64,000 bases of DNA from Lachnospiraceae bacterium (GCA_910575775.1 CAJTEY010000003.1:1-64000); one strand, 5' to 3'; shown: positions 41,621 to 51,394, numbered from the stretch's first letter. Numbers and translations: made by a program. The notes: generated by a model from the letters alone, not told the origin.

Positions 41621-44600
41621 TTAATATTCAATCACCTTTTTCTCTATATCAAACTTCACCGTCACACTTCCGCCGTATTCTGGTGCAATCCCGGTAATGG
41701 TCACACTTCCCTTGTTCTTCCCGGATTGATTGTTTGCCCCATAGGACACCTCATAATCCTTCCCCTTCTGAAGTGTTTTTCCGTCTATGGTGTCACGAAC
41801 CGCAACCGCAGGCCTGACTTGTTTTCCCGTGTAGACTGCCTTTTCCGTCAAATCGATCTGTAAATTTGACTTTACAAGCTTCGTCCGATAGACCGGCAGA
41901 GGAACGACAATTTCTCCGTCCGCCTCATAGCTGCTGCCTTCTTTCGCCGTGATGACGGCTCTCGGCATCATCTCCCCCAGCTTTTCCTCCGAGCCGGAGC
42001 CCGCCTCGTATGCCGCCAGATACGCCAGGTATTCCTTCTGTGTGTTACACAGATACTGTATTTCATAATCCTTATTTACACGCAGTGCGCTCTTACCATC
42101 CGTCAGTTTCACCGCCGGTTTATACGCATACTCTTCCGCTTTATCCGGATTATAGGAAACGGCCGTCGCCTTGTACTGAATGTGTCCATCCTCATAGGCA
42201 TGTTTCAGACCGCTCTTCGTGATTCGGAATGTAACATCAAATTTGCCGGTGTAATTGCCCTTTCCCTTCACTGTCACTGTAGGCGGCTTTTCTGCGGAAG
42301 CCTCCGCCACCTCCTTATTGTTCTTATAAGCGAGCGTATAGTCTCTTCCGTTACGCAGGGCAAATCCTTCCCCGTTTGTAAGAACAATCTCTTCTACAGG
42401 CTTCACGCCCGCTTTGCAGTATGGGAACACCATATTTTCCATCCCGGCCGCGCAGTTTACCAGCTCCTTATCCGCAATGTCAACCGCCTCGATCCGAAAG
42501 CTCTTCTTAAAACTGCCGCTGTAGCCTTTCTCCTCTGCTCCCCTGAAAGTCATCGTGACATTACCCCTGTTAATATTCGGAGTGTAGGTTATGGTGTAAT
42601 CCGTTCCGTATCGCAGCGGTGTCTCTCCTCCATCAGGCTCCAGATAAGTCAATGCAGCATCGTTTTGGGTCACGGCCTTTCCCGTATACGTTTTATCTTC
42701 CACACCGCTCACCCGGACCGCTTTCGCCGAAAATGTCTTGCCCTTGATGGAGAAAGCAGCCGTCTTCGTCCCGACATACTCTCCGTTTCCGACAATGACA
42801 AGCTCCGCTTTGCCCACTTTCCCCGGAACAGGTTTCACTGTATAATCACGTCCCGGCTTTAAAATGACCGATCCGCACTTCACGGTAAAAGTATCCGGCG
42901 AAGCGGTCTCCGACGGGGTCAGCAGGATGTCCCCACCCGTATAAGCAATATTTTTCAGATTTTTGCCAAGTGTGATTTTGGCATTTTTCATCAGATGCGC
43001 CTTATCCGCCACAGAGATCTTCCGGCTGATACTTCCCATATAGTTGCCGGTTCCCTCAATCGTCAGATAAAATTCTCCTTCACATCCTTCTGGGATTTCC
43101 GCTCCCGGCAGTTCTTCTCCCTTCACCAGGCTGTTCCCTGCCCCGTCATGGGCATTTCCCGATATCAGCCGCAGTTCGAAGTCTGTCCCCTGTTTCATCC
43201 CTTTCCTATACTTAATGGATGAGAAAGGTTTCTGCGCCCTGCCCGCCGTCACAAGCTGTTCCGATACTTTCAGCGTAATCCCGGCCGCCGGTGTCTCCTG
43301 GCCGTCTCCGATCGACGCGCGGAGAATATTGAAATTCACCTTAACCGCATCCGCCGCATTGTTTTTAATTGCGTCTGTGTAATTTCCTTTACCAATAATC
43401 TCCACATAGGGAAGCTCTGGATTAAAGTTTGCTCCCTCCCCATTTCCTCTTTTCAGTTCACCGTCCTTATTGGCATTTATATTATTGTAGTATTTAATCT
43501 GATAATCCCTGCCGGATTTTAAAAGCACATCTCCGTCATATACACTGACCGCAGGCTTGCATGCACTCCCTGTATAGTACACGTCTCCAATTTCCTGGAA
43601 TGCAAAACCGCCTTCTTCTTTCCCGTTTTCAAGCCATTTGGCATAGAGCGTTATGTCTGTCTGCACAGTATCCGTCTCAAAATTCCACGCTTTCGTACAT
43701 GCCGCATCCCGATACCAGCCGTCAAACCGATATCCGTCGGCCTTCGGATCCGCCGGTCTTGCGACCGTTCCCCCTACCTTTATGCCAATCTGCGGCGCAG
43801 GCGCCGTTCCACGTCCCCTGACATCAAAAATGACTGTGCAGGAAGTCTCTTCCTGTGCCACGGTCAGTCTGCCGTTCTCATAAGTAATCGTGTAGTTTGC
43901 TCCCGCATCCGCCCCGGAAGGAATAATGTCATACCTCCCTGGCACCTTCGTATCTGTAACGCTGCAGGTTAATACAGGCTTTCTCAGCAGTTCGTCCGTT
44001 CCCATCAGCCCGATGATCTCATATTCGTATGCATTTTCAGGCGGAATGGCTGTTCCCACCCGGATCGTCTTATCCTTTGCACGAATCCGCAGCTCGGCAG
44101 GCCGAATCTCAAAGGTCATGCGGATGGTGCCGCTGTAAGAATTGATTCCTGTCACAACCGCTGTGGCCGTACCCGCATTTCGGTTATTCTCATAGGACAT
44201 CTCATAATCCTGCCCCTCCACAAGTACAATTCCTTTCTCCAAAGACACAGGATCCTGAGCCGATACCACGGCTTTCGGCCTCTGTTCCTCCCCGTTATAA
44301 ATAACGGTATCCACTTTCAGCTTTGCGTCAAAACCATGATTTCCCTCTCCCAAAACAGCGTTGCAGTATTTTTTCAGATTGGACAGCACCGTATCCGCAG
44401 AACAGTACGACAACGTATAATACTGCAGGCGGTTATCCGCATCAATATAGCAGATGATCGGCCAGCTGATCTGATTATTCCCAACCGCCCAGGCATATTT
44501 CAACATGCCGTCTGCATTGTTATCTCCTGTGTCATAGGAAAACACAATCTCCTCACAGCCGTACGTTTTCTGAAACGCTACGACATCCGCCTTTGACTGC

Positions 44601-46453
44601 TTCGTCACTTCTATGGCACAAATGTCTATCCCGCTAAAGCTGCCGATTTTGCCGCTGATTTCTCTGATGGTCCCCCGGCTGTTGCCGCATGTATTGCTGT
44701 AGAAAATCAAGAGCTTCGGCCTGCCCTCCGCAGATGAACTGATCGTCGTATCATCCAGCGCGGTAAAGTGCAGTAACGGGTTGTCAAGATTCAGCGCCTT
44801 ATCCTCTTCAACCGGCGGATCCGGCTCCACGCTTCCTGCGTCAATGACAGCCTCCAGCACCGTTTCCTTCGCGAATCCCAGTTCGTTCGGATCTTTGTGC
44901 AGAGCATAGAGCACCTTCCCACGGCTAAGTCCGCTGCCATATATGTAGCCGTCCGTCGTGTCGGCTGTAAACTCTGCTTTCTGATCCGTCCCGTCCATGG
45001 CAATGCTGTAAATCTTCGATTTATCATTATAGTAGAGGCGGTCGCCTATCCGAAACAGACCAGAATAAACTCCCTGCCAGGTTCCCCCGCCTCCCCACAC
45101 GATCCAGGGATCTATATACGTTACCACCGTGCCGGCCGCCGTGATATCGCTCAGACTGGTTTTTTTTATGCAGGGCCGCCCGCTATAAGCAGTATAATAG
45201 CAGCTCTCTTCCGCAATCACCAGCGGCGATCTGCAGCCCGCCCAGAAGGCATTGTCAAAGCGGGTGCTTACGGCTTTGAAATCCACCACCTGACTGCCCT
45301 TCGTCACCTGCCAGTTATAATGCCCCTCAAAAGCAGCGTCGCTGCGGAGCATGTAGTTATGCCCGGCACCGCCGACACGGTCCCATGTGGGATCGTCCCA
45401 GGTGACATCCACCTGGTAATACTCCCCGTCCAGCACGACCATGTTCCACGCATGTGCCATCGCTGTGCTGGTAACCATATAGCATTCAATCCCCTGCTGG
45501 TTCAGAAGGTATTTATAAGCCAGGGCATAGCCGTCGCACACTGCGGTGCCATCGGCAAAAACACCGTAAGTCGAATGGGACTTATTCGGAACCTTATCGG
45601 CACCCAGATCCAGATTCTCCTTGTCGTACTCACAGTTGACCGCCAGATAGTCGTGCAGGGTTATGATCTTTTCCAGATCACTCATACCCGGGCGCACGGA
45701 TGCCAGCGCCGCATTCGCACCGCTCCGCCATTTGGCATCGTCAAGCCCTTCTTCATATTCAATCATTATCATCGCTACCACGGACTGCATGGATGAATAT
45801 CTAAATCCCTTCTTGACGAAATAGAGATCCGGATTCTCGTTCAGCACCCCGACGACCACATTTCCTATATCCGTCACGGGAATACCAAATTCTGCAACAC
45901 TGATCTGTGTCCTTCTCGCCCGCATCTGCTCATACAGATATTCCTCCACCTCCGATTCGCTGTATGCGGATATGGCGTACGGTGAATCAGAATCCTGTCC
46001 CGAAGGAGCGCCGCCAAACTGGTATGCGCCCTCCAGCTCGGCCTCCACCCAGACCTCCTGCTCCCCGGCTGTCAGCAGGTCATTTCCAGAAACCTGTAAA
46101 TCATTTTCGGAAACAGTCACATTGTCCGCAGGCTTCTCCTCCTGTGCAGGCGGTTCTGTCTGCGCAGGCGTATCTTCTCCCGCTTCTTCATTCCCGTCCA
46201 CAGGCTCCTGGTCGTCCTGTGTCCCAGGCTTCTCCCCTTCCCCGGCATCCGTCATCTCCCCGCCAGGCTCCTGTTTCGTTTCCCCATCATCCTGCATCTG
46301 CCCGGGTTCCTGCACAGTGGATTCCTCTTCCGTTATGTTCTCCTGCGGGATCGGCAGTTCCTGCGCATAGGCGATATTCGCCGGAAGCTGTACCGAGGAA
46401 AGCACCAGTATGGCTGATAGAATACCCGCTAAAAATCTTTTACCTGCTTTCAT
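41621..46453 (-). CDS. Giant secreted protein with transglutaminase-like, thioredoxin-like and Ig/MBG repeat domains
   Basis: A ~1610-residue exported protein. In order: signal peptide (to about 31), Glu/Pro/Gly-rich linker with VSENDLQVSGND, transglutaminase/protease-like domain with Cys306 (GTAVCDGYA), His334 (MAHAWNMV) and Asp349 (VDVTWDD), a thioredoxin-like domain whose motif is CGNSRG instead of CXXC, an InlB-type repeat (VIFDVRGRGT...DGWYRD), and at least seven Ig/MBG-like repeats with YTGK...GKDYEVSYxNN motifs. No LPXTG is seen. Start ATG 46453 follows GGAGGAG. It is probably a surface adhesin or wall-processing protein; the transglutaminase triad looks intact. Confidence 0.85.
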   Translation of the reverse strand: MKAGKRFLAGILSAILVLSSVQLPANIAYAQELPIPQENITEEESTVQEPGQMQDDGETKQEPGGEMTDAGEGEKPGTQDDQEPVDGNEEAGEDTPAQTEPPAQEEKPADNVTVSENDLQVSGNDLLTAGEQEVWVEAELEGAYQFGGAPSGQDSDSPYAISAYSESEVEEYLYEQMRARRTQISVAEFGIPVTDIGNVVVGVLNENPDLYFVKKGFRYSSMQSVVAMIMIEYEEGLDDAKWRSGANAALASVRPGMSDLEKIITLHDYLAVNCEYDKENLDLGADKVPNKSHSTYGVFADGTAVCDGYALAYKYLLNQQGIECYMVTSTAMAHAWNMVVLDGEYYQVDVTWDDPTWDRVGGAGHNYMLRSDAAFEGHYNWQVTKGSQVVDFKAVSTRFDNAFWAGCRSPLVIAEESCYYTAYSGRPCIKKTSLSDITAAGTVVTYIDPWIVWGGGGTWQGVYSGLFRIGDRLYYNDKSKIYSIAMDGTDQKAEFTADTTDGYIYGSGLSRGKVLYALHKDPNELGFAKETVLEAVIDAGSVEPDPPVEEDKALNLDNPLLHFTALDDTTISSSAEGRPKLLIFYSNTCGNSRGTIREISGKIGSFSGIDICAIEVTKQSKADVVAFQKTYGCEEIVFSYDTGDNNADGMLKYAWAVGNNQISWPIICYIDADNRLQYYTLSYCSADTVLSNLKKYCNAVLGEGNHGFDAKLKVDTVIYNGEEQRPKAVVSAQDPVSLEKGIVLVEGQDYEMSYENNRNAGTATAVVTGINSYSGTIRMTFEIRPAELRIRAKDKTIRVGTAIPPENAYEYEIIGLMGTDELLRKPVLTCSVTDTKVPGRYDIIPSGADAGANYTITYENGRLTVAQEETSCTVIFDVRGRGTAPAPQIGIKVGGTVARPADPKADGYRFDGWYRDAACTKAWNFETDTVQTDITLYAKWLENGKEEGGFAFQEIGDVYYTGSACKPAVSVYDGDVLLKSGRDYQIKYYNNINANKDGELKRGNGEGANFNPELPYVEIIGKGNYTDAIKNNAADAVKVNFNILRASIGDGQETPAAGITLKVSEQLVTAGRAQKPFSSIKYRKGMKQGTDFELRLISGNAHDGAGNSLVKGEELPGAEIPEGCEGEFYLTIEGTGNYMGSISRKISVADKAHLMKNAKITLGKNLKNIAYTGGDILLTPSETASPDTFTVKCGSVILKPGRDYTVKPVPGKVGKAELVIVGNGEYVGTKTAAFSIKGKTFSAKAVRVSGVEDKTYTGKAVTQNDAALTYLEPDGGETPLRYGTDYTITYTPNINRGNVTMTFRGAEEKGYSGSFKKSFRIEAVDIADKELVNCAAGMENMVFPYCKAGVKPVEEIVLTNGEGFALRNGRDYTLAYKNNKEVAEASAEKPPTVTVKGKGNYTGKFDVTFRITKSGLKHAYEDGHIQYKATAVSYNPDKAEEYAYKPAVKLTDGKSALRVNKDYEIQYLCNTQKEYLAYLAAYEAGSGSEEKLGEMMPRAVITAKEGSSYEADGEIVVPLPVYRTKLVKSNLQIDLTEKAVYTGKQVRPAVAVRDTIDGKTLQKGKDYEVSYGANNQSGKNKGSVTITGIAPEYGGSVTVKFDIEKKVIEY

Positions 46454-46608
46454 TGTTGTCTCCTCCCTATTCATGGCATGTTCTGATCACCTTGGCCAGG
46501 CCATACCTCTTTGTCGCCGAAGACTCTTCCTCAAGGCTCAATTCATTCTGTAATCAGCATATTATGTTGCAGGCGCAAAGTCAACCTATTGGACAAGGGC
46601 AAATGAAA

Positions 46609-46647
46609 GTGCCGCCTAATCATCTAATTTGATGACCGGGCGGCACC
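46609..46647 (-). terminator. Terminator after the subtilase gene
   Basis: On the minus strand GTGCCGCC and GGCGGCAC arms (46610-46617 and 46639-46646) with a ~21-nt loop are followed by TTTCATTT. It starts about 13 bp after the subtilase stop and separates this gene from the transglutaminase gene, so the latter has its own promoter and leader in 46454-46600. Confidence 0.8.
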
Positions 46648-46659
46648 TCTTGCTTTTAA

Positions 46660-49600
46660 TTATACATAAACTGTTTTAACTCTGAAATATCCGATAGTAT
46701 ATACCGGCTTGCCATTATACATTTTGGGATACCAGATAGCATATATCCCATTATCTGTTGCCTTCAGGTTGGAACCATCTTTCAATTTTATGGTAAGGCT
46801 CATTTTTGCAAGATCGGATACCTTAAGTTTATCGAATGCAGTAGGATCATCGTCCACGAAAAGGGTCGTCTTAGTATCGCTTGTCGGCATAGGCTGATAC
46901 AAGGCATAATACATTCCAGTCTTGGAGTTAAAGACGCGCTGCTTTCTAAGCCCGCAATTTTTAGGGCCGGTCACTGTAGCAGTACAGTAATCAGGAAGTA
47001 TTTCTGCCCTACTCCAGTCGGGTTTTCCTTTACTGTCCTTATATGCGGTCGCTACGATATAAAAGTATCCGTTCCAGCTGTAATCATCGACATACTCTAA
47101 AACAATCTTTGCCGCAATATAATTAGGCCAAATATACAGGCTGAATTCATTTGAGGTAACACCACTGCCATCCAAAGCTGTTGCCTGAACAGTGACTACA
47201 CCACCGGGAGGTACATCCTTATCCACAGAAACTGTACCGTTTTTGTCGATAGACACTTTGTCCGCAGCTACATCTTCACATCCGACTATTTTCCATTCAA
47301 CTTTGCTGTTTGCCGGTTTTCCATAATTGCTATAGTATTTAGCTGTCAATTTCATCTTTTTGCCCACAGCGATGTGACCGACATTGCCATCTGTGGAGCC
47401 GATCACAAGCTTAGACATCGGCACTGTCACCGTCACCGCACAGGTTGCCTTCTTGTTGCTGCCATCCGCAGCGGCACAGGTAATGGTTGCCTTGCCCTGT
47501 GCTCTGGCTGTGATCTTACCATCTTTATCTACGGAAGCAATAGACGGCGCGCTGCTGGTCCAGGTAATCAAGGGATCCGTCAGATCCTGCTCTGCACCGC
47601 CATTCTTTTTGCCTTTTACAGTGGCCTTCAATTCAGCTGTTGTGTTCTGCGTAGCACTTGTTTTAGCCGGGAACAAGGTCAGCTTTTTCTCGTTGAGGGT
47701 AATTTTCGTAATTTCCTCATCCACAATCGTGATCGGGTGACTTACTCTCTCCGTCACCCCGCCAAGACCGTCCGCTGCTTCAACCATTATGTAGTATTTT
47801 TCTCCAGCCTTGACATCTCTTGTCGTAGTGACTTTTCCGTTGGTTGTGCCTACCTTGACCATCCCATCTTTGTTACCGTTGTTGTTTACGCCCCATGTCA
47901 CTTTCTTATTGCTGGCATTTGCGGGGTATACCTTAGCCGTGAGCGTAATGCCTTTTCCGGCCGCCACTTTTTCAGACCCGATTATCTCAATCCTTGTGAC
48001 GGGCTGTACGACTATCACCTTGTAAGATGCGCTCTTATTACCGCCGTCGTTGGAAGTTGCCTTGATGGTTGCTTTACCGGGCGCAACAGCAGAGATAACA
48101 CCATCATCAGAAACTCTGGCAACCTTGTTGTCGCTGCTAGACCAGACTACTTCCGCAAGGGCTTCCTCCCCTTTGAGTTCCGTCTTTACTTTGTTGGCAT
48201 CTGTCGTAGTTACAACGAGACAGTCTGCCAGCTTAATAACTTTTTTGTCGCCATCCACCGTTGTGCTATCCGTTGTCTTTATGCTCGTTGCCTTGGGCGC
48301 TTTTGCAGTCGCAGGATCGACAAAAGCGACCTTTGTGACAGCAGATGTCGTGATTACAGTAAGATTAAAATCATCGGACTTACCATCAAATTTTATCCCA
48401 TCGGCTCCGACAGCCGTAGCGGTAACCTTGTATACCCCTTCTTTCGTTTCTTTTTTAGTTTTCACCGTGCCGTTTGATACCGTAATGCCCGCAGCCTTTG
48501 CCGCATCATCCACAGTCCACTGCACTTTCGTGGAAACCGCGTAAGAAGGCGCGACAGTGGCAGTCAGTTTCAAGCTCTTTCCGGCAACCACTTTCTTTAC
48601 ATTGCTGACAGACTCTACGGTTACATCATTAGGAACTGGTGTCAGTTTCACGGTTTTGGAAGCTGCCTTGCTGGCCATGCCGGTAGTCGGATTGACAGCG
48701 ATAGCTTTAATGGTTTTGCTCTTAGCGCCGCCCAGTTCTATCTGACTACCGATCTGATATGGCTCCTCGTTGTCCGCATTTGTGATAACACCGTTTTTAA
48801 AAGCGGGCGTTTTGCCGCTTGTGGAGTAATAAATATCGATGCCTACGGCAGTTTTCGCAGAGAGGGTAACCATCACTGACTCTGCCATGTAGTTTTTACC
48901 AGTTTTGTCCATCGGTGTTTCAGCAATAGTAATTTCCGGTGCATCCGGCGCCGTCATATCGGTCGCAAGCTTCAAGACACCCGGTAAATAAGTCGTGCCT
49001 GCACCCATGCCGGAAGTGGTGCATTTCGTAGTGGAAGACTTCATAGCAGAGAGAAGTGCGTCCACTCTGCTCTTCCCCTGTTTGTTGCGGATGTCTTCCC
49101 TCGCGGAAAGGATAACCGCCGCCGTGCCGGCCGCTGCCGGGGACGCCTGGCTGGTTCCGCTCATATAATCATATTTTCCGTAAGTGTATCCATCCTCTAC
49201 AAATCCTGCATTGGTAGTAGAGTAAATTTGCACACCAGGGAAGGACAATGTTACTGTGTTACCATAGCAGGAAAAAGATGCTCTTGTACTGTTCTCGTTT
49301 ACAGCGCCTACAGAAATTGTACTTGCGTAAGCCGCCGGATAGTTATTTCCATTGGTGTCGTCGTTTCCCGAAGAGGCAAAGATGGCTACACCTTTTTCAT
49401 AAGCATCTTTTACAACCTTTTCATACTGCGCATCATAGTTAGGACTTCCCAGACTCATGTTAATAATATCATATCCGTCCTGAGCAGCAGCCGTGATAGC
49501 CCGCATAACATCCGCAGAATCAGCACCATTATCTGCTGGAAATACACAGTATCCGCTTATCTTTGCATCGGGCGCGATACCGATACCGCCTTTGCCATTG

Positions 49601-50760
49601 TCATCAGCAGCGATAATACCCGCTACATGAGTACCATGGGTCTGATTGTCGGTATTGTGGGGTGCGCCATCTACATCGCCAACGAAATTTTTCCCGGCTT
49701 CCGCGTTCGCCGCCAGATCCTCGTGACTCATGTCAAGACCAGTATCGATAACAGCGACTCTGACACCCTGTCCTTTGTATCCGGCCGCCCAGGCATAGCG
49801 TGTGCCGATGTAATCATGCTGCCACTGCAGATTAAAATTCGGATCGGAAGGAGCAAAAGGATCCACCGTTGCATTTGTGTCTTCGTGCAAATATTGATAA
49901 TAATTAGGCCAAACAGCGGGCAGCTTAATCTCGGGCTCTGCAGCCGCAGCAATAGCCAGCGCAACTGTCGCTTTTTCCGGCAGACTGATTACCGCCACCT
50001 CATAAGAGTAACTGTCCAGTGTACCGCCGAAAGCTGCAGCAACCTGTTCCGCTTCCTCTTCGCTCTCTGCCAGATATACGACTTCACCGGGCACATATTC
50101 ACCCGTTACATCCGCGTAGTCTTCAATCGTAGCAGTCTCCTTTGGCTGAATTTGTACAACATCTCCTGCATAGGAGGCTAAAACTTTCTTGTCCGACAAC
50201 TGCTTTGAGGAAAATTTATAATCTTCGCCCAGTCCAGGGAAAATAGAGAAAATATTTATCTCATCTTCTGGAAGCGTGTTCTCGGATATGGTATTCTCTG
50301 AGACTGTGTTTTCAGAGACAGATTCCTCGTCTTCAACATCTTCCTCAACAGGATCTTCTTCCTCTTCATCCACGGAAGGCTGCTCTGGCTCTTCTTCCTC
50401 AGCGGGATCTTCTTCCTCCCCCTCAGAAGGCTGCTCCGAATCAGCGTCTTCTTCCTCGGTGGGATTTTCATTCTCTTCCCCCTCAGAAGGCTGCTCGGTA
50501 TTCTCCTCTTCCACATCTGGATCCTTTTCTTCCTCACCCTCGGAAGGCTGCTCCGGGCTGCTTACTTCTGTGGATTCATCGGATTCATTGTTTTCATTTT
50601 CTTCTTCAACAGGCTGTTCAGAAAGATCACTTTCAGCGTTTTCGACAGTCTCGCTGATAGGAGCAGGCTCAGATGCAGAGGTCGCCATCGCATCGATTCC
50701 TGCTGTCTGGAACAGCAGGGAGCCTGCTAAAAACAAGGATAATAATTTTGCTCTTTTCAT
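46660..50760 (-). CDS. Secreted subtilisin-like serine protease (S8) with acidic repeats, pro-region and Big2 domains
   Basis: A 1366-residue protein. Signal peptide about 1-28. Residues ~45-145 are Glu-rich with repeated EQPSEGEEE units, then VSENTVSENTISENT. The pro-region-like domain is about 221-290. The S8 domain has Asp339 (AVIDTGLD), His375 (THGTHVAGI), Asn466 (SSGN) and Ser537 (MSGTSQASP). The C-terminal half is a chain of Big2-like domains (WSSSDNKVARVSDDGVISA). All catalytic residues are present. AAGGAG precedes the ATG, 39 bp after a lipoprotein gene whose product resembles the pro-region. It has no LPXTG. It is likely a surface-associated or released protease; the substrate is unknown. 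Confidence 0.92.
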   Translation of the reverse strand: MKRAKLLSLFLAGSLLFQTAGIDAMATSASEPAPISETVENAESDLSEQPVEEENENNESDESTEVSSPEQPSEGEEEKDPDVEEENTEQPSEGEENENPTEEEDADSEQPSEGEEEDPAEEEEPEQPSVDEEEEDPVEEDVEDEESVSENTVSENTISENTLPEDEINIFSIFPGLGEDYKFSSKQLSDKKVLASYAGDVVQIQPKETATIEDYADVTGEYVPGEVVYLAESEEEAEQVAAAFGGTLDSYSYEVAVISLPEKATVALAIAAAAEPEIKLPAVWPNYYQYLHEDTNATVDPFAPSDPNFNLQWQHDYIGTRYAWAAGYKGQGVRVAVIDTGLDMSHEDLAANAEAGKNFVGDVDGAPHNTDNQTHGTHVAGIIAADDNGKGGIGIAPDAKISGYCVFPADNGADSADVMRAITAAAQDGYDIINMSLGSPNYDAQYEKVVKDAYEKGVAIFASSGNDDTNGNNYPAAYASTISVGAVNENSTRASFSCYGNTVTLSFPGVQIYSTTNAGFVEDGYTYGKYDYMSGTSQASPAAAGTAAVILSAREDIRNKQGKSRVDALLSAMKSSTTKCTTSGMGAGTTYLPGVLKLATDMTAPDAPEITIAETPMDKTGKNYMAESVMVTLSAKTAVGIDIYYSTSGKTPAFKNGVITNADNEEPYQIGSQIELGGAKSKTIKAIAVNPTTGMASKAASKTVKLTPVPNDVTVESVSNVKKVVAGKSLKLTATVAPSYAVSTKVQWTVDDAAKAAGITVSNGTVKTKKETKEGVYKVTATAVGADGIKFDGKSDDFNLTVITTSAVTKVAFVDPATAKAPKATSIKTTDSTTVDGDKKVIKLADCLVVTTTDANKVKTELKGEEALAEVVWSSSDNKVARVSDDGVISAVAPGKATIKATSNDGGNKSASYKVIVVQPVTRIEIIGSEKVAAGKGITLTAKVYPANASNKKVTWGVNNNGNKDGMVKVGTTNGKVTTTRDVKAGEKYYIMVEAADGLGGVTERVSHPITIVDEEITKITLNEKKLTLFPAKTSATQNTTAELKATVKGKKNGGAEQDLTDPLITWTSSAPSIASVDKDGKITARAQGKATITCAAADGSNKKATCAVTVTVPMSKLVIGSTDGNVGHIAVGKKMKLTAKYYSNYGKPANSKVEWKIVGCEDVAADKVSIDKNGTVSVDKDVPPGGVVTVQATALDGSGVTSNEFSLYIWPNYIAAKIVLEYVDDYSWNGYFYIVATAYKDSKGKPDWSRAEILPDYCTATVTGPKNCGLRKQRVFNSKTGMYYALYQPMPTSDTKTTLFVDDDPTAFDKLKVSDLAKMSLTIKLKDGSNLKATDNGIYAIWYPKMYNGKPVYTIGYFRVKTVYV

Positions 50761-50799
50761 TTTTCTCCTTCTCTTTCTTTTTAGATAATAAAACTTTGT

Positions 50800-51189
50800 T
50801 TATTGTTCCATATAGAGTTCTTGTTCATAATTTTGGATCAATGCAGGGTATTCATTTTCAATGCCTAATTCTATGAGCTCCTGGGGATTTTTGTCGGTCG
50901 TGTAAGTAGCTACTCCATAAGAGTAGGAGCTTAATTCAATTCCATATAACTCGGCAATCTCCTCCGCTTCTTCTTGGTTGTCCGCCAGCGCAGTTAATTC
51001 CGTGGTTGTTGATCCATCATTTTCTGAGGATTCAACAGAGAAATCATTTTTGTCTACCAGTTTCTGCAGCTTTGGTATATTATCGTCAACTGCTACTTTT
51101 GTTAACTCCTTTTTTCCACCGCAGCCCCATAGACCCACAGCGGCAAGCAAGATAAGTCCCAGTACAAGGACGACTATTTTCATCTTCAA
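50800..51189 (-). CDS. Small lipoprotein with a subtilase pro-region-like domain
   Basis: A 129-residue lipoprotein. The signal peptide ends at a lipobox-like VGLWGC (Cys23). Residues 64-126 align without gaps to the pro-region of the subtilase encoded next: LADNQEEAEEIAELYG here against LAESEEEAEQVAAAFG there, then LSSYSYGVA against LDSYSYEVA, giving 15 identities in 32 positions. The TTG at 51189 has AGGAGG seven bases upstream and is preferred; an ATG lies two codons later. I infer a membrane-anchored inhibitor or folding helper for the protease, in the manner of I9-type propeptides acting in trans. No exact family is recognised. Confidence 0.8.
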   Translation of the reverse strand: MKMKIVVLVLGLILLAAVGLWGCGGKKELTKVAVDDNIPKLQKLVDKNDFSVESSENDGSTTTELTALADNQEEAEEIAELYGIELSSYSYGVATYTTDKNPQELIELGIENEYPALIQNYEQELYMEQ

Positions 51190-51314
51190 TTTTTCACCTC
51201 CTCTTTGCTGTTTGGTTCGTGTTCTGTATCATTCTAATGCTCATATTGTGGGCTTTTCCATCTCATTACCCGCTTCTTCCCCTACACGTCACAAACATTC
51301 TATGTATCGTTCCC

Positions 51315-51343
51315 ATTATACCACACCCCCCCCCCCTAAAAAA
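51315..51343 (-). promoter_or_regulatory. Candidate promoter of the lipoprotein-subtilase operon with a G11 spacer tract
   Basis: On the minus strand TATAAT (51315-51320) is preceded by TGG, an extended -10 element. Between it and a weak T-rich -35 region (51338-51343) the 17-base spacer consists mostly of 11 consecutive G (51326-51336). Length change in this tract would alter -35/-10 spacing. It lies about 125 bp upstream of the lipoprotein start. Confidence 0.55.
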
Positions 51344-51394
51344 ACCCTTAAAACTCACAACAATAAAAATAATATATTTCACAACAAAAAGAAA

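Noticed and set aside
46454-46600. A c-di-GMP (GEMM) riboswitch before the transglutaminase gene
   Set aside because: Only short stretches resemble the GEMM core; the conserved tetraloop, receptor and P1 pairing were not found.
50300-50560. Regularly spaced repeats that could suggest a CRISPR array
   Set aside because: The repeats are in coding phase and encode the Glu-rich EQPSEGEEE units of the subtilase; they are not palindromic and have no unique spacers.
194-50760. Sortase anchoring of the three large surface proteins
   Set aside because: None has an LPXTG-like motif followed by a hydrophobic segment and positive tail at its C-terminus.
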